NCBI GenBank assembly: GCA_964653075.1
Contig: CAZZAX010000006.1
Span: 36,843-100,842 of the forward strand
Direction of reading: 5' to 3'
Source: NIOZ-UU13 sp964653075
GTDB taxonomy: Bacteria; Planctomycetota; Phycisphaerae; Sedimentisphaerales; Anaerobacaceae
Length of the DNA: 64,000 bases
Shown here: positions 37,486 to 47,278 of the stretch, piece by piece
Numbering within the stretch: position 1 is the first letter of the stretch
Layout of the letters: every line of letters begins with the position of its first letter
Made by a program: the position numbers and the translations under genes
Notes under the pieces: model-generated
Databases searched by the model: none
Told to the model about the DNA's origin: nothing
What the model saw: only the letters and a program-made list of their open reading frames with translations

Positions 37486-39408
37486 ATGAGACGAATGACA
37501 AACTGTTCGATGTTTTTCTCTGTGGTAACTCTGGTACTATTGACCAGCAGCATAATAATCTCCCAGGAAACCGCCCTTGGAGCGGCTGGTACAATCGACC
37601 AAAATCGCATCAAATACATCGCTATGCTACTTCCTGAAAAACCAGCAGGCTTTGGTTCGCCCATTTCTGACAGGAACGCATGGAAAAAACTGGCACGGAA
37701 TGATTCATTTCAGAGAATAATCCTCGAAGCAGAAAAGCTTCTGCAACAACCTATTCCTGACCAGCCTGATGATCTGTTTCTGGACTTTTCCCGAACCGGC
37801 AACCGTACCCGCTGGCAGAGAGTCAGCAGCATCCGGCGCCGAAGAATCCGCTCGCTTGCCCTTGCCGAATGCCTGGAAAATAAAGGCCGTTTTATACCGG
37901 CCTTTGAAGAAATTGTCAGGGTGCTCTGCTCCGAACGCACCTGGGTCATGCCGGCCCACGACCGGGATCTTACCAACTTTAACCGAACAAGCACGGACAT
38001 TGATCTCGGCTCTTCTGCGCTTGCCTGGTCTCTGGCAACCGCAGATTATCTGCTGGCCGATAAACTAAGTTCCAAAATTCGCCGGATTATCCGTAACAAC
38101 CTTGATGAGCGTATCTTTGAACCGTATCGGGGTATGGTAACGGGAAAACGTAATAAAAACTGGTGGATGACCGGTACAAACAACTGGAACGCCGTTTGCC
38201 TGGCAGGAGTAACCGGTACAGCGCTGGCCGTCATCGACCCGCCTGAGCAGCGTGCCTTTTTTATAGCCGCGGCAGAAAACTACTCAAAAAACTTCCTCGA
38301 AGGATTTACTGATGACGGCTATTGCTCCGAAGGCCTTGGCTATTGGAATTATGGCTTTGGCTACTATATTATGCTCAGCGAAATGATTTACCAGGCCACC
38401 GGCGGTAAAGTAGACCTGCTCCAAAACAGCAAGGCCAAACAAGCCGCCACATTCGGGGCAAATATTAAAATCATAAATGATGTTTATCCCGCCTTCGCCG
38501 ATTGTTCCATCAGAGCCCGGCCCAGCTCAAAACTGATGTATTTTATAAGTCGCCGCTTAGGCCTGGTATTGCGCTCCTGGGAGCAAATTGATCCTGTCTC
38601 TCCCGGTGGTTCACTATATCAAAGTATGATGTATTCCTTTCCCAATTCCGCTTCTCGCGCCCCACTTTCTCAAGGCTCCTCCCATAGAACAGGCATACGC
38701 TCCTGGTTTGACAAAGCCGGCATCTTAATCTCCCGTCCAGGTGCTAATTCGTCCACGCAACTGGCCGTTGCCTTAAAAGGCGGCCATAATCAGGAACATC
38801 ACAACCACAACGATGTCGGCTCTTTTGTTGTAGTATTGGGCGATAAGCCCCTGCTGCTCGACCCAGGCGGTGAAATCTATACCGCCCGTACATTCAGCTC
38901 CCGCCGCTACGAAAGCAAAGTCCTTAATTCCTTCGGCCACCCCGTCCCTGTTGTCGCCGGTAAATTACAGCAAACCGGTGGCAAGGCCCGCGCCCGCGTA
39001 GTCAGCAAAAACTTTACTGACAGTACTGATACGCTGGTTCTCGATATTTCTTCCGCTTATAATGTGCCGGAATTAAGAAAGCTCGAACGTAAGTTTGTAT
39101 ATTCCCGCATCGGAAAAGGTTCTTTAACTGTAACCGACGAAGTCACCTTCTCCCGGCCTTGTACCTATGGCACGGCCCTGATAACATTCGACAGTTGGAA
39201 ACAATCCTCCTCTAATTCACTGGTTGTCTATGATTCAGAAATGGCTTTAGAAGTAAACATAAAGGTTAACGGTTCTGACTTTGAAATCCAGCCGGAAACT
39301 ATTAACGAAGACGTCAGTGCCCGAAAAAAACCCACACGATTGGGCATTAACTTTACAGAACCTGTTACACATGCTCTCGTTTGTCTTACAATCAGACCTC
39401 AGGAATAA
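37486..39408 (+). CDS. Secreted heparinase II/III-like polysaccharide lyase
   Basis: A 640-residue exported protein: signal peptide (hydrophobic 10-28, ending around A-L-G-A), an alpha/alpha-toroid domain to about residue 400 (N-W-W-M-T-G-T-N-N-W-N-A, D-G-Y-C-S-E-G-L-G-Y-W-N-Y-G) and a C-terminal beta-sandwich domain with E-H-H-N-H-N-D-V-G-S-F (H438-D443), the heparinase II/III signature. Family members cleave uronic-acid polysaccharides such as heparin or alginate by beta-elimination; the Tyr/His of the toroid (Y-W-N-Y-G-F-G-Y-Y) fit the active-site cleft. The substrate is not deducible. No sulfatase or other PL gene is adjacent. Confidence 0.88.
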   Translation: MRRMTNCSMFFSVVTLVLLTSSIIISQETALGAAGTIDQNRIKYIAMLLPEKPAGFGSPISDRNAWKKLARNDSFQRIILEAEKLLQQPIPDQPDDLFLDFSRTGNRTRWQRVSSIRRRRIRSLALAECLENKGRFIPAFEEIVRVLCSERTWVMPAHDRDLTNFNRTSTDIDLGSSALAWSLATADYLLADKLSSKIRRIIRNNLDERIFEPYRGMVTGKRNKNWWMTGTNNWNAVCLAGVTGTALAVIDPPEQRAFFIAAAENYSKNFLEGFTDDGYCSEGLGYWNYGFGYYIMLSEMIYQATGGKVDLLQNSKAKQAATFGANIKIINDVYPAFADCSIRARPSSKLMYFISRRLGLVLRSWEQIDPVSPGGSLYQSMMYSFPNSASRAPLSQGSSHRTGIRSWFDKAGILISRPGANSSTQLAVALKGGHNQEHHNHNDVGSFVVVLGDKPLLLDPGGEIYTARTFSSRRYESKVLNSFGHPVPVVAGKLQQTGGKARARVVSKNFTDSTDTLVLDISSAYNVPELRKLERKFVYSRIGKGSLTVTDEVTFSRPCTYGTALITFDSWKQSSSNSLVVYDSEMALEVNIKVNGSDFEIQPETINEDVSARKKPTRLGINFTEPVTHALVCLTIRPQE

Positions 39409-39756
39409 CGCAGCAGCAGAAAAATATATAAGAACTGACAGAACAAGCACTTATACGCTGGAGCAGCGTTCTGAGAACGATGCTCTATCCAACTGAACTC
39501 CGGGGCACATAAATCGATTCAGCCCATATATCAAAAGTATCACCTTTTTTATGCAGTATTTATACTATTCACCGGTTTTAAAGTCACAAAAATATTACTT
39601 TATGGCACTTACTATATAGAGACAGCCAGTGTTTGAAAGAGTTCTCAAGTAATATATAGGTTACTTGAAGAAGATAATCAGCGGTTTGGCTTTTTCAACG
39701 TGAAAATTCTGCCTGAATATGTTAATATATAAGTGTCGTTAAAGGTAAGGTAGAAG
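39409..39756. other. Intergenic gap
   Basis: A+T-rich, with no gene and no repeat. An AAGG at about 39746 is the likely ribosome site for the protease gene that follows. Confidence 0.4.
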
Positions 39757-41307
39757 ATGAAAAGAAACAACTCATACAACCGGATTAAAACCTTATTTAT
39801 TATTTTAACCTCTATTGTAGTGTGCTGGGTTTCTGTTGTTCAGGCTGAACAATCCGATAACCCAACAACAGACCACCAGATAGAGACCATCCAGGAAGCA
39901 TCGGCTTTTCAGCCGACAGCTTTAGCTGCCGAGCCGACCCCATCTTCGGCTTCCAATATTATTGATTCACCTGCCTTAGGCGGATTTCTCTCTTGGTGTA
40001 TGGTCACTTTTACGGACGAACGTTCTGGAGAATTCGAGCTCGATGCCGTACCCAGCAGTTCCGTTATCGGTAATTACCTGACCGCAACACCGGAAACCGA
40101 TTATGCAATCGCCGTCTTTGATACTGGCGCCGGTGCACATATAGTGAGCAGCGAAGACGCTGTTAGAGCCGGTCTTTTCGATCAAACTCCGGATCTAATT
40201 ACATCAAACACAGTTGAGTTCACAGGCGTTACTGGCTCAGCTTTCGCATGGGTAAGCCAGCCCCTGGGTCTCTTCATTGATGGACTCAGTGCCATTGAGT
40301 CCGAAGGATTACTTCTTGACACTTCTACTTTGGTCGGCGAGTCCAATGTCTCTATCGCCGTGGGAGACCCAATAGAATCCTCGCATTCACTCTCTACGGT
40401 TGGAACACCTCTTTCAGTCTTTTTGGCCGCGGTCTACCGCAATGACAGACCCATCAATATTACTCATAACGAGACTAAACTGACCGCCCCGGATATCCGC
40501 TTTTATCTACTTGATGACCCGCAAATTCCAAGCTACCCAAACAAAATACCCCTTGAGTTGCGGCCCATCGGGTCGGTTTCCGTCCAGTACTTTCCCAATA
40601 TATTCGAACTCGACCCCTTTAGCTCGGATTACGGCGCTCCTTTCAGTCCGTCCGTTCTAACGGGATTCTTACCAATGCAGGGTCTATTCTTCATCTCCAG
40701 CGTTGACCTTGCCCACGCAGGCAGAACTTCTCTTGATAAAGATGGCTTTATCTTCGATACAGGCAGCTCTTATACCGTCATTAGTGAAGCCATTGGAGCT
40801 CGCCTTGGGCTAAATCTCAATTCCCCTGAATTCGAAATCGAAGTACTAATTGCAACCGGTGAAATGATCATAGCCCCCGGTTATTATATAGATTCTCTTG
40901 AATTAATAGCTACGCCGCAATGGCTCACTTTCACTAATGTACCTGTTATTGTGCTCGATGCCCCCTCGCCTGAAGGAGGCCTTCTTGACGGCATTATTGG
41001 TACGAATCTATTCGTTGACTTCAATCTTGTAGTTCGAGGGGGAGGACTGCCCGGACAGGATCTGCCCAGAATTGAATTCGAGCGTCTCCCGGAAAGAATC
41101 GTCGCCGACATCGCACCAGGTGCCGGGGATGGCGTAGTGGACTTGCTGGATTTTGTCGCCTTTGCTTCTGTCTGGCTTACCAACTCGGAATCCTTCAATT
41201 GGAATCCAAGAGCAGACATGGCGCCACGGAACAGGCCTGACGGGAAAGTGGATTTTCTCGATCTGGCTGTATTTGCCGAATACTGGCTTGGGACTTCCGC
41301 GCCATAA
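39757..41307 (+). CDS. Secreted retropepsin-like aspartyl protease with C-terminal dockerin-type module
   Basis: A 516-residue exported protein. After a signal peptide (cleavage near V-Q-A) two pepsin-like halves follow, each with a catalytic loop: A-V-F-D-T-G-A-G (D122) and F-I-F-D-T-G-S-S (D334). Having both Asp in one chain resembles eukaryotic pepsins rather than dimeric retropepsins. The last ~65 residues are two dockerin type I-like EF-hand repeats (D-G-V-V-D-L-L-D-F-V-A-F-A and D-G-K-V-D-F-L-D-L-A-V-F-A). Dockerins bind cohesins to build extracellular complexes; no cohesin is in the window. In planctomycetes this module is very common at secreted C-termini and its partner is unclear. 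Confidence 0.85.
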   Translation: MKRNNSYNRIKTLFIILTSIVVCWVSVVQAEQSDNPTTDHQIETIQEASAFQPTALAAEPTPSSASNIIDSPALGGFLSWCMVTFTDERSGEFELDAVPSSSVIGNYLTATPETDYAIAVFDTGAGAHIVSSEDAVRAGLFDQTPDLITSNTVEFTGVTGSAFAWVSQPLGLFIDGLSAIESEGLLLDTSTLVGESNVSIAVGDPIESSHSLSTVGTPLSVFLAAVYRNDRPINITHNETKLTAPDIRFYLLDDPQIPSYPNKIPLELRPIGSVSVQYFPNIFELDPFSSDYGAPFSPSVLTGFLPMQGLFFISSVDLAHAGRTSLDKDGFIFDTGSSYTVISEAIGARLGLNLNSPEFEIEVLIATGEMIIAPGYYIDSLELIATPQWLTFTNVPVIVLDAPSPEGGLLDGIIGTNLFVDFNLVVRGGGLPGQDLPRIEFERLPERIVADIAPGAGDGVVDLLDFVAFASVWLTNSESFNWNPRADMAPRNRPDGKVDFLDLAVFAEYWLGTSAP

Positions 41308-41479
41308 ATGCAACACAATCCAGGCGAATATGCTTAAAAACACATCCTGTTTTTGTGTCTGTTGATCCGTTAATATACCAATTCCTTCCTGTATATTCAG
41401 GCAACTGTTTGACATCACAGCACTTTATGAATATTATTCATAAATTTCTAATCCGTTTACTGATTTGCAGGACGACTGA

Positions 41480-42775
41480 ATGAGAATCATCCTGGATTTG
41501 CTGTATTTGTCAGCCGTGATAGTTTACAGCCCCGTGATTATATATCGAGCTATAAGACACAAACGCTACAGGACTGGTTGGAAACAGCGATTTGGTAAAA
41601 TCACCCGCAAAAGTCCAACGAAAAAATGTATCTGGCTGCACGCCGTAAGCGTAGGTGAGGTCAATGCAGCCAAGACAATCATCAAAGAGCTTGAAAGTAA
41701 ATTCGCCGATTACGAAACCATAATCAGCACCACCACCGACACAGGTTTTGCCCGTGCAACAAACCTTTTCAGTGAAAATCACCAGGTTTTCTATTTCCCC
41801 TTTGACTTTTCCTGGATAATGCGACGCGCATTCAGCAATATTCGCCCGGCTATTTGTCTGCTTATGGAGCTGGAAGTCTGGCCTAATTTTGTTCGAATCG
41901 CACAACAATCAAACATACCCGTTATTATTGTCAATGGCCGAATGAGTGATAAAAGTTATCCCGGATATCGAAAAATAAAGCCAATCGCCAAAAAAATGTT
42001 TGGAAAAATCAGTCTCACTCTCGCCCAAACCGAACAATACGCCCGGCGATTCAATGAGCTCGGCTGCCACGATGATAAAGTAATTGTAACCGGCTCACTA
42101 AAATACGACACAGCCCAAATCGCAGATAAAGTAGAAGGCAGTAATCTCATTGCTGCTCAACTCAATATAGGCAACGAAAGATTATGGATTTCAGGTGGCA
42201 CAGGAAATAATGAAGAAAAAATATTACTCGATGTCTATGAGCAGCTAAAGCAGGATGGACGTTTCAGCGACCTGCGTTTGGTGATTGTGCCGCGTAAACC
42301 TGAAAGATTCGACGAAGTTACACAGCTAATAGAACGCAGGAATTTTCCCCTAATCCGCTACAGCCGGATAAAAAACAATACCGCCCCCCTACCAACCGAT
42401 AATCAGGCGGTTATCCTGGGCGATACGATGGGCGACCTGAGAAAGTTTTACTCGCTGGCGACAATAATCTTCGTCGGCCGCTCTCTCGTACCAATGGGCG
42501 GTTCAGACATGGTTGAAGCCGCCGCCCTCGGAAAATGCACTATATTTGGCCCATATGCCTTTAATTTCAAGCAGACCGTTGACGCTCTTTTAGCCGACTC
42601 TGGCGCTATTATGGTTAAAGACCAGCAGGAATTACTAAAAACAATGCAAAAATGTCTCAGTGACTCTGATTTCGCCCAGTCAATTGCCAATAATGGCCGG
42701 GAGGTAATAAGAAAAAACCAGGGCGCCACCACAAAAACCATTGACCAAATCGCAAAATATCTGACCAGTGCCTGA
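41480..42775 (+). CDS. waaA: 3-deoxy-D-manno-octulosonic acid transferase
   Basis: A 431-residue GT30 enzyme that adds Kdo from CMP-Kdo to the lipid A precursor at the inner membrane. It begins with a membrane-associated helix, followed by W-L-H-A-V-S-V-G-E and S-T-T-T-D-T-G, then M-E-L-E-V-W-P-N and, in the C-terminal domain, V-P-R-K-P-E-R-F and the nucleotide-binding G-G-S-D-M-V-E-A-A-A-L-G. These are family hallmarks. It shows that the organism makes Kdo-containing lipopolysaccharide. Confidence 0.95.
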   Translation: MRIILDLLYLSAVIVYSPVIIYRAIRHKRYRTGWKQRFGKITRKSPTKKCIWLHAVSVGEVNAAKTIIKELESKFADYETIISTTTDTGFARATNLFSENHQVFYFPFDFSWIMRRAFSNIRPAICLLMELEVWPNFVRIAQQSNIPVIIVNGRMSDKSYPGYRKIKPIAKKMFGKISLTLAQTEQYARRFNELGCHDDKVIVTGSLKYDTAQIADKVEGSNLIAAQLNIGNERLWISGGTGNNEEKILLDVYEQLKQDGRFSDLRLVIVPRKPERFDEVTQLIERRNFPLIRYSRIKNNTAPLPTDNQAVILGDTMGDLRKFYSLATIIFVGRSLVPMGGSDMVEAAALGKCTIFGPYAFNFKQTVDALLADSGAIMVKDQQELLKTMQKCLSDSDFAQSIANNGREVIRKNQGATTKTIDQIAKYLTSA

Positions 42776-42795
42776 TAAAACGCTTTGTCCTACAA

Positions 42796-43698
42796 TCAGC
42801 TTTTCAGCTTATCAGCCGTTGCCTTGATATGTGCCGGACTGGTCCCGCAGCAGCCGCCGACAACATTTACACCGGCCGTATATATTTTCTCAATCGCCGC
42901 CGCAAAATCCTCAGGTGAAACCTTATAAACCGCCTGGTTATCGACTAAATCCGGCTTGCCAGCATTAGGCTCAGCATAAATTATCACATCAGCCGACAGC
43001 GACCGCACCGCCGAAACGAATTTCTGCGCCAGCTCAATATATCCTTCAAGGGATATTGTACCGCAATTAAAGCCTACCGCATCCACTCCTGACGAAACTA
43101 TTTTTTCAACCGCCGCTTTAACGTCAACACCCATCATCGTTTTGAAATCATCGCCGGCCTTATCAAAAGACATCGACGCCAAAACAGGTAAATCGCTGCC
43201 TATGGATTTCACTGCTTCGATTGCAACCGCTGCTTCGTCAATAGCGGTCATTGTTTCGATTATAAAACCATCTACACCGCCATCTAAAAGTGCATTTGCC
43301 TGCTGGATATAAGCTTCTTTCAAATCTTCCGCCTTCAAGGCCCCCAAAGGCTCCAGAAAGTCTCCGCTCGGTCCAATATCACCCAATACATACTTTTCCT
43401 GTCCCGCTGCACGGCGAGCTATCTGAGCGCTTGCCTTATTTATCTTGATAACCTCTTCAGCAAATCCATGCCGCCTCAAAGCATATTTATTGGCGCCGAA
43501 TGTGTTGGTAATAACTGCATCACTCCCCGCCTCGAAATAGCTGCGATGAATATCAGAAATAATATCAGGCTGCTCAATATTCAGATAATCGTTGCACTTG
43601 CCTACTTCGATCCCACGAGCAATCAACTCGGTTCCCATCGCCCCATCCAGCAAAAATAAATCCTGCTTGATTCTCTCTCTTAAGCCCACACGAGCCAT
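42796..43698 (-). CDS. Zinc-dependent homocysteine S-methyltransferase-family protein
   Basis: A 300-residue TIM barrel of the Pfam02574 family, equal to the first domain of cobalamin-dependent methionine synthase. It starts L-L-D-G-A-M-G-T-E-L and contains N-T-F-G-A-N and the three zinc-binding Cys in G-F-N-C-G and G-G-C-C-G-T-S-P. Alone, such proteins use S-methylmethionine, betaine or a corrinoid partner as methyl donor, or act as demethylases. GGAG seven bases before ATG 43698 picks this start over a TTG at 43704. It converges with waaA. Confidence 0.9.
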   Translation of the reverse strand: MARVGLRERIKQDLFLLDGAMGTELIARGIEVGKCNDYLNIEQPDIISDIHRSYFEAGSDAVITNTFGANKYALRRHGFAEEVIKINKASAQIARRAAGQEKYVLGDIGPSGDFLEPLGALKAEDLKEAYIQQANALLDGGVDGFIIETMTAIDEAAVAIEAVKSIGSDLPVLASMSFDKAGDDFKTMMGVDVKAAVEKIVSSGVDAVGFNCGTISLEGYIELAQKFVSAVRSLSADVIIYAEPNAGKPDLVDNQAVYKVSPEDFAAAIEKIYTAGVNVVGGCCGTSPAHIKATADKLKS

Positions 43699-43719
43699 AC
43701 ACAAACTCCATCTTTTTAT

Positions 43720-44589
43720 CTATTGACTTTGTTCAACCCACTTTCCACCTTTGTTTCTCAAAATATGGTCAAAGCCTTGCTTCGGTGGGAGTTCAAATAG
43801 TCTCTTTTGTCCCTCGGTAAATTCCTTTGGTTTTATAGTCTTAAGATTAAGGGTAATACCAAGCGGCTCAGCGCCGCTGTCCTGGTTATACGCGATAATT
43901 TTGATCGAAGCAGGAACAAAAAATCCCTCGGCCACCTCTTTGTAATTCTTCAGTTCTACTAAAGCTAAAGCCCGGCCCTTCGAATCATAATATTCGATTT
44001 TGCTAATCAGATAACCAAGCTTGGATATATGCATTTTCTTAATCACTACTCCCATGTCTTGTTTTGTCAGCACATCAAAAACGCCTTCATTCGACAAAGA
44101 CCAGCTCTCCTCCGCTCCTATTTCCAAAAATCCGAGAGCTTCGAATAAAGTTCTGGGATTTATCAAAAGCCCTTCGAAAGATTCCTGCTCGGACCATACC
44201 CCCCACCAGTATTTGCTGATTTCCTTTGGGCTCATCAACAGCCAGAATTCACGCTCATTCGAGCCAAGAATTATTGGCTTGCGGGCAAAAGTCGCATCGC
44301 CCTGCAGGTAAATTTCAACAGGTGGCTTCATTAAAACTATAACCGAAAGTTGTTCTTTCTTACGCTTCTTATTTTCCGGATCATAATACTCGAAAACACA
44401 TCGGCCTCTTGCTAATAGTGACACCGCATTTTGTGATCGTGTTTTCAAAACAGATAATGCCTCGGTTACAGATTCTTTGCCCGGTACGACTTCGATTGGT
44501 TTTGGCGCCTCAATAGTACAGCCGGCAAAAGTCAGTATTGTCGCAGCAAAACAAAAATATAAACGCAGTTTGTAATGTTGTTTATTCAT
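43720..44589 (-). CDS. Lipoprotein, LolA/DUF4292-like
   Basis: A 289-residue lipoprotein: basic start, hydrophobic core and lipobox L-T-F-A-G-C (Cys24). The remainder is beta-rich with L-S-V-I-V-L-M-K-P-P-V-E-I-Y-L-Q-G and F-W-L-L-M-S-P-K-E-I, which resembles the LolA/LolB-like half-barrel of outer-membrane lipoprotein-sorting proteins. It starts two bases after the small gene at 44592-45089 ends and probably shares its operon. Function is inferred only from fold likeness. Confidence 0.72.
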   Translation of the reverse strand: MNKQHYKLRLYFCFAATILTFAGCTIEAPKPIEVVPGKESVTEALSVLKTRSQNAVSLLARGRCVFEYYDPENKKRKKEQLSVIVLMKPPVEIYLQGDATFARKPIILGSNEREFWLLMSPKEISKYWWGVWSEQESFEGLLINPRTLFEALGFLEIGAEESWSLSNEGVFDVLTKQDMGVVIKKMHISKLGYLISKIEYYDSKGRALALVELKNYKEVAEGFFVPASIKIIAYNQDSGAEPLGITLNLKTIKPKEFTEGQKRLFELPPKQGFDHILRNKGGKWVEQSQ

Positions 44590-44591
44590 TT

Positions 44592-45089
44592 CTATACATC
44601 CGTGTGTAAAATTTGACCTATTTGTGATGATAACTGCTTGACTTGCTCCTCATCAAGATGTGGATTTATCACCTCGACCCGGTTATCGGCGGACTTATCA
44701 CCAACTATTCTCAAACGCCAGATTTCTTTGCCCTCTTCGTCTCTGGTCACATCATATTTCAGCCGCCTCTTTCGCATTAAAATTAACGCCAGGACAAATC
44801 GAAAGTTTACTTTCTCCTGCTCAGTCTCATTCTCCAACCGTTCGAAAAAAGCCATCAGCATATTGTCATCCACGAATATTTGCTTTTTCTCATCGGGATG
44901 TGGAAGCCTGCTTTTCCAGTAACAAAACACGTTAGGCTTTTCACTCTCCCAGTAATCTGCGCAAAAATCCCGCCTTTGAAGTCCTTCTTCAATCTCTACC
45001 AAAGCACCAAAGTATTCTTCCCCGGGCTCGATTTTCCTGCCTGTTCCGTAGCATTGACCTAATGGTTTGTCAACTTCCCACTCGCTCAT
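44592..45089 (-). CDS. Conserved-looking hypothetical protein with Cys-containing N-terminus
   Basis: A 165-residue soluble protein. The N-terminus has Q-C-Y-G-T-G-R-K-I and a later R-D-F-C-A-D-Y-W-E-S with F-C-Y-W, which could bind a metal in a treble-clef-like arrangement. The rest is helical and charged. I do not recognise the family. AAGGA precedes the ATG closely. It is the middle gene of a minus-strand run from the ComEA-like protein to the lipoprotein. Confidence 0.65.
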   Translation of the reverse strand: MSEWEVDKPLGQCYGTGRKIEPGEEYFGALVEIEEGLQRRDFCADYWESEKPNVFCYWKSRLPHPDEKKQIFVDDNMLMAFFERLENETEQEKVNFRFVLALILMRKRRLKYDVTRDEEGKEIWRLRIVGDKSADNRVEVINPHLDEEQVKQLSSQIGQILHTDV

Positions 45090-45137
45090 TTCCTTCTTTA
45101 CCTGTCTATCAAATATTCTCTATGCCGTATTATATTT

Positions 45138-45485
45138 CTATTCGAATTTCACCCATTCGCTTATGTTCTGAACCGTTTTCGGGCCTATGCCCCTTACTTT
45201 TTGCAAATCATTGCAGCTTTGGAATACCGGATTTCCACCGTCTTTATCAGCGAATTTATCACGATAATCTACTATCGCTCCGGCCCGTGAGACACCAATG
45301 CCGGGCAACCTTACCAAACTCTCTATGGGTGCATCGTTCGGATTGATACGGCTCTCCATTTTAATTTCACAGCTTTGACCGGAACCGGCAAATTCCCAAA
45401 CAAAAACCAGGCAAATGCAAAACGCCGCGCACACACTAAGAACGAATGCAAATGATTGAATATTCTTTTGCCTGGTTTCTCTCAT
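45138..45485 (-). CDS. ComEA-like helix-hairpin-helix protein
   Basis: A 115-residue membrane-anchored protein: one N-terminal helix (about 11-32), then a tandem helix-hairpin-helix domain: R-I-N-P-N-D-A-P-I-E-S-L-V-R-L-P-G-I-G and L-Q-K-V-R-G-I-G-P-K-T-V-Q. This is the ComEA DNA-binding module, which captures incoming DNA in the periplasm during transformation, but many such proteins have no proven role in competence. Confidence 0.83.
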   Translation of the reverse strand: MRETRQKNIQSFAFVLSVCAAFCICLVFVWEFAGSGQSCEIKMESRINPNDAPIESLVRLPGIGVSRAGAIVDYRDKFADKDGGNPVFQSCNDLQKVRGIGPKTVQNISEWVKFE

Positions 45486-45534
45486 ATTGTATCGCGTCGC
45501 TCCTTAGAACCACAAAACACAAGCCAAGATCTAT

Positions 45535-47040
45535 TTATCGGCTGAAAATCCCATCATGCAGTTTCTTCAACATTCGATATGACTCTTTGGATTCGAGTTC
45601 GGCCGTCAACAAACCGCTGTCAGCTATGGCACTGTCCTCTGTATCGGCAAGGTGAGAATATGTCACTGAATTGACAAATTGCTTGCTGAGCGCTATCTTA
45701 TAGAATTGCTCAATCCATTGCCCCTGCTGCAACTGGTTCCACTCTTCGTGCCATATTCCGGCCACTTTCCCTTCCTGTAAACCGGTTCCATTTTTACTCG
45801 GAACTTCCACGTCAGTTATATACAAAGGTTTCGCTATCGGAGCAAAAGAATCCAGAATCGCCGATATTTGCATCATATCTCTAACGTGCATACCGGATTG
45901 ATTTTTGCCAAACCGTACCTGGAGCCCAAAAGCATCAAAATTAATCCCGCTCTGCACAACCATATCCATATACACTATCGGGGGAATGCTGTTGGGGATT
46001 ATCGTATAATATTCGCCCCAGGGATTGCTGATTTCTATAATCTTCAGCGCCCTGTCGCTGCCCTGTTTCACCGCCATATTAGCCGCACGAGTCATTTCCA
46101 AAATCTGTTCGAACCTGAAACCAAAATAATTAAACACATTCAAACCGCCTATGGCATACCACGCACGAATAATACCGCTGTAACGAGCGACGACCTCTGA
46201 AATAAATCGATAAGCAGTTTCACGAATCTTCTCGAAACCCACCCCGCTGCGGAGTAACCACTTTGGCAGATACTCTTTCGAAAAACAAAGCAACGGCCCC
46301 GCGCTCAGCGTTACCTTCTCTTTGCCAAGCACATTGACACACCCATCAATTGTCGAAAAATCATAAATGCCTTTTTTAGACTCTATCTTGGCCCAGTTTA
46401 TCGGAATCGTTACAGACCCGAACAATTCCAGAAGCTTCTCGATATATATAGGATTGTCAATCTCAAGAGGGTCCATTCTGCAGCCAAGACAGCCCCGTCC
46501 AAAACCATGGCTCGTGCCTCTCGCCTCAAAAAGCGATTCCGACTGTTTTATCGCCAGATTTTCAGAAAAAACAACAGCTTTCTTAAGTGAATCATCTGCC
46601 AGTTGAGAAGACTGCGGGGCATCTGAAATATTTTGAATCGCCCGTATAAATAAATCCTGGCCCTCTTTACAAACATCTCCCAGGCCATCAATGTTATTGA
46701 AAAACAACCAGTCCTCTCGCTTATTGACTATTTGCATTAGCTTCGCACGTGTTATCTCAACATTCAAATTATACGGACGCTCTCTTTCCGGCAGGCAGGT
46801 TGTTGGCAAAAGCACTTTGCCAAAACCATCTATAGGCCATAGCAAAGCCAGTCCTGCCGTGTCCAAATTGGGCCTTTTGCACTCTATAAAACCGTTCTTG
46901 AAGCTAATCTGGGTCCGGCGGATACCGATTCCATCTCCACCGAAAAGATAAGCACCGCATAATGAAAACTTATCAACAACCTTACCGTTCTTAAAAACCT
47001 GGAATTTCACCTTTTTCCCCAGCTTAAATTCATTCGTCAT
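45535..47040 (-). CDS. GH10-like TIM-barrel protein with altered catalytic residues
   Basis: A 501-residue protein. An N-terminal beta domain (1-180) precedes a TIM barrel resembling family 10 endo-xylanases: F-G-S-V-T-I-P-I-N-W-A-K-I-E-S-K-K-G-I-Y-D (given in part) matches the N-x-x-K-W family region and A-W-Y-A-I-G-G-L-N corresponds to the D-V-V-N-E strand, where the acid/base Glu is missing. The nucleophile strand reads Y-I-T-D-V-E-V instead of I-T-E-L-D-V. No signal peptide is present. It may bind sugars without cutting, or use displaced residues. It diverges from the TIM-barrel gene at 47279. Confidence 0.72.
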   Translation of the reverse strand: MTNEFKLGKKVKFQVFKNGKVVDKFSLCGAYLFGGDGIGIRRTQISFKNGFIECKRPNLDTAGLALLWPIDGFGKVLLPTTCLPERERPYNLNVEITRAKLMQIVNKREDWLFFNNIDGLGDVCKEGQDLFIRAIQNISDAPQSSQLADDSLKKAVVFSENLAIKQSESLFEARGTSHGFGRGCLGCRMDPLEIDNPIYIEKLLELFGSVTIPINWAKIESKKGIYDFSTIDGCVNVLGKEKVTLSAGPLLCFSKEYLPKWLLRSGVGFEKIRETAYRFISEVVARYSGIIRAWYAIGGLNVFNYFGFRFEQILEMTRAANMAVKQGSDRALKIIEISNPWGEYYTIIPNSIPPIVYMDMVVQSGINFDAFGLQVRFGKNQSGMHVRDMMQISAILDSFAPIAKPLYITDVEVPSKNGTGLQEGKVAGIWHEEWNQLQQGQWIEQFYKIALSKQFVNSVTYSHLADTEDSAIADSGLLTAELESKESYRMLKKLHDGIFSR

Positions 47041-47278
47041 CCTTTACACAAGTACATTATATCGCCTGGTAAGACATACAATTTGAATTATAGCGATTGT
47101 CTCCTTAAAAGCAATTCAAACTTTATCCTCCCCTGATTTTGATTACCTTTCAAGCTCTTATTAAAGTATAATCTTTGTAAAGTTTCAGCCATTATTAAGG
47201 ATTCATTGAAGTTTTGCGAAAGTCGAACCTGTATTTTATTTGTACCGCCCGTAATTATTTTATGGAAAGGGGTAAAAA

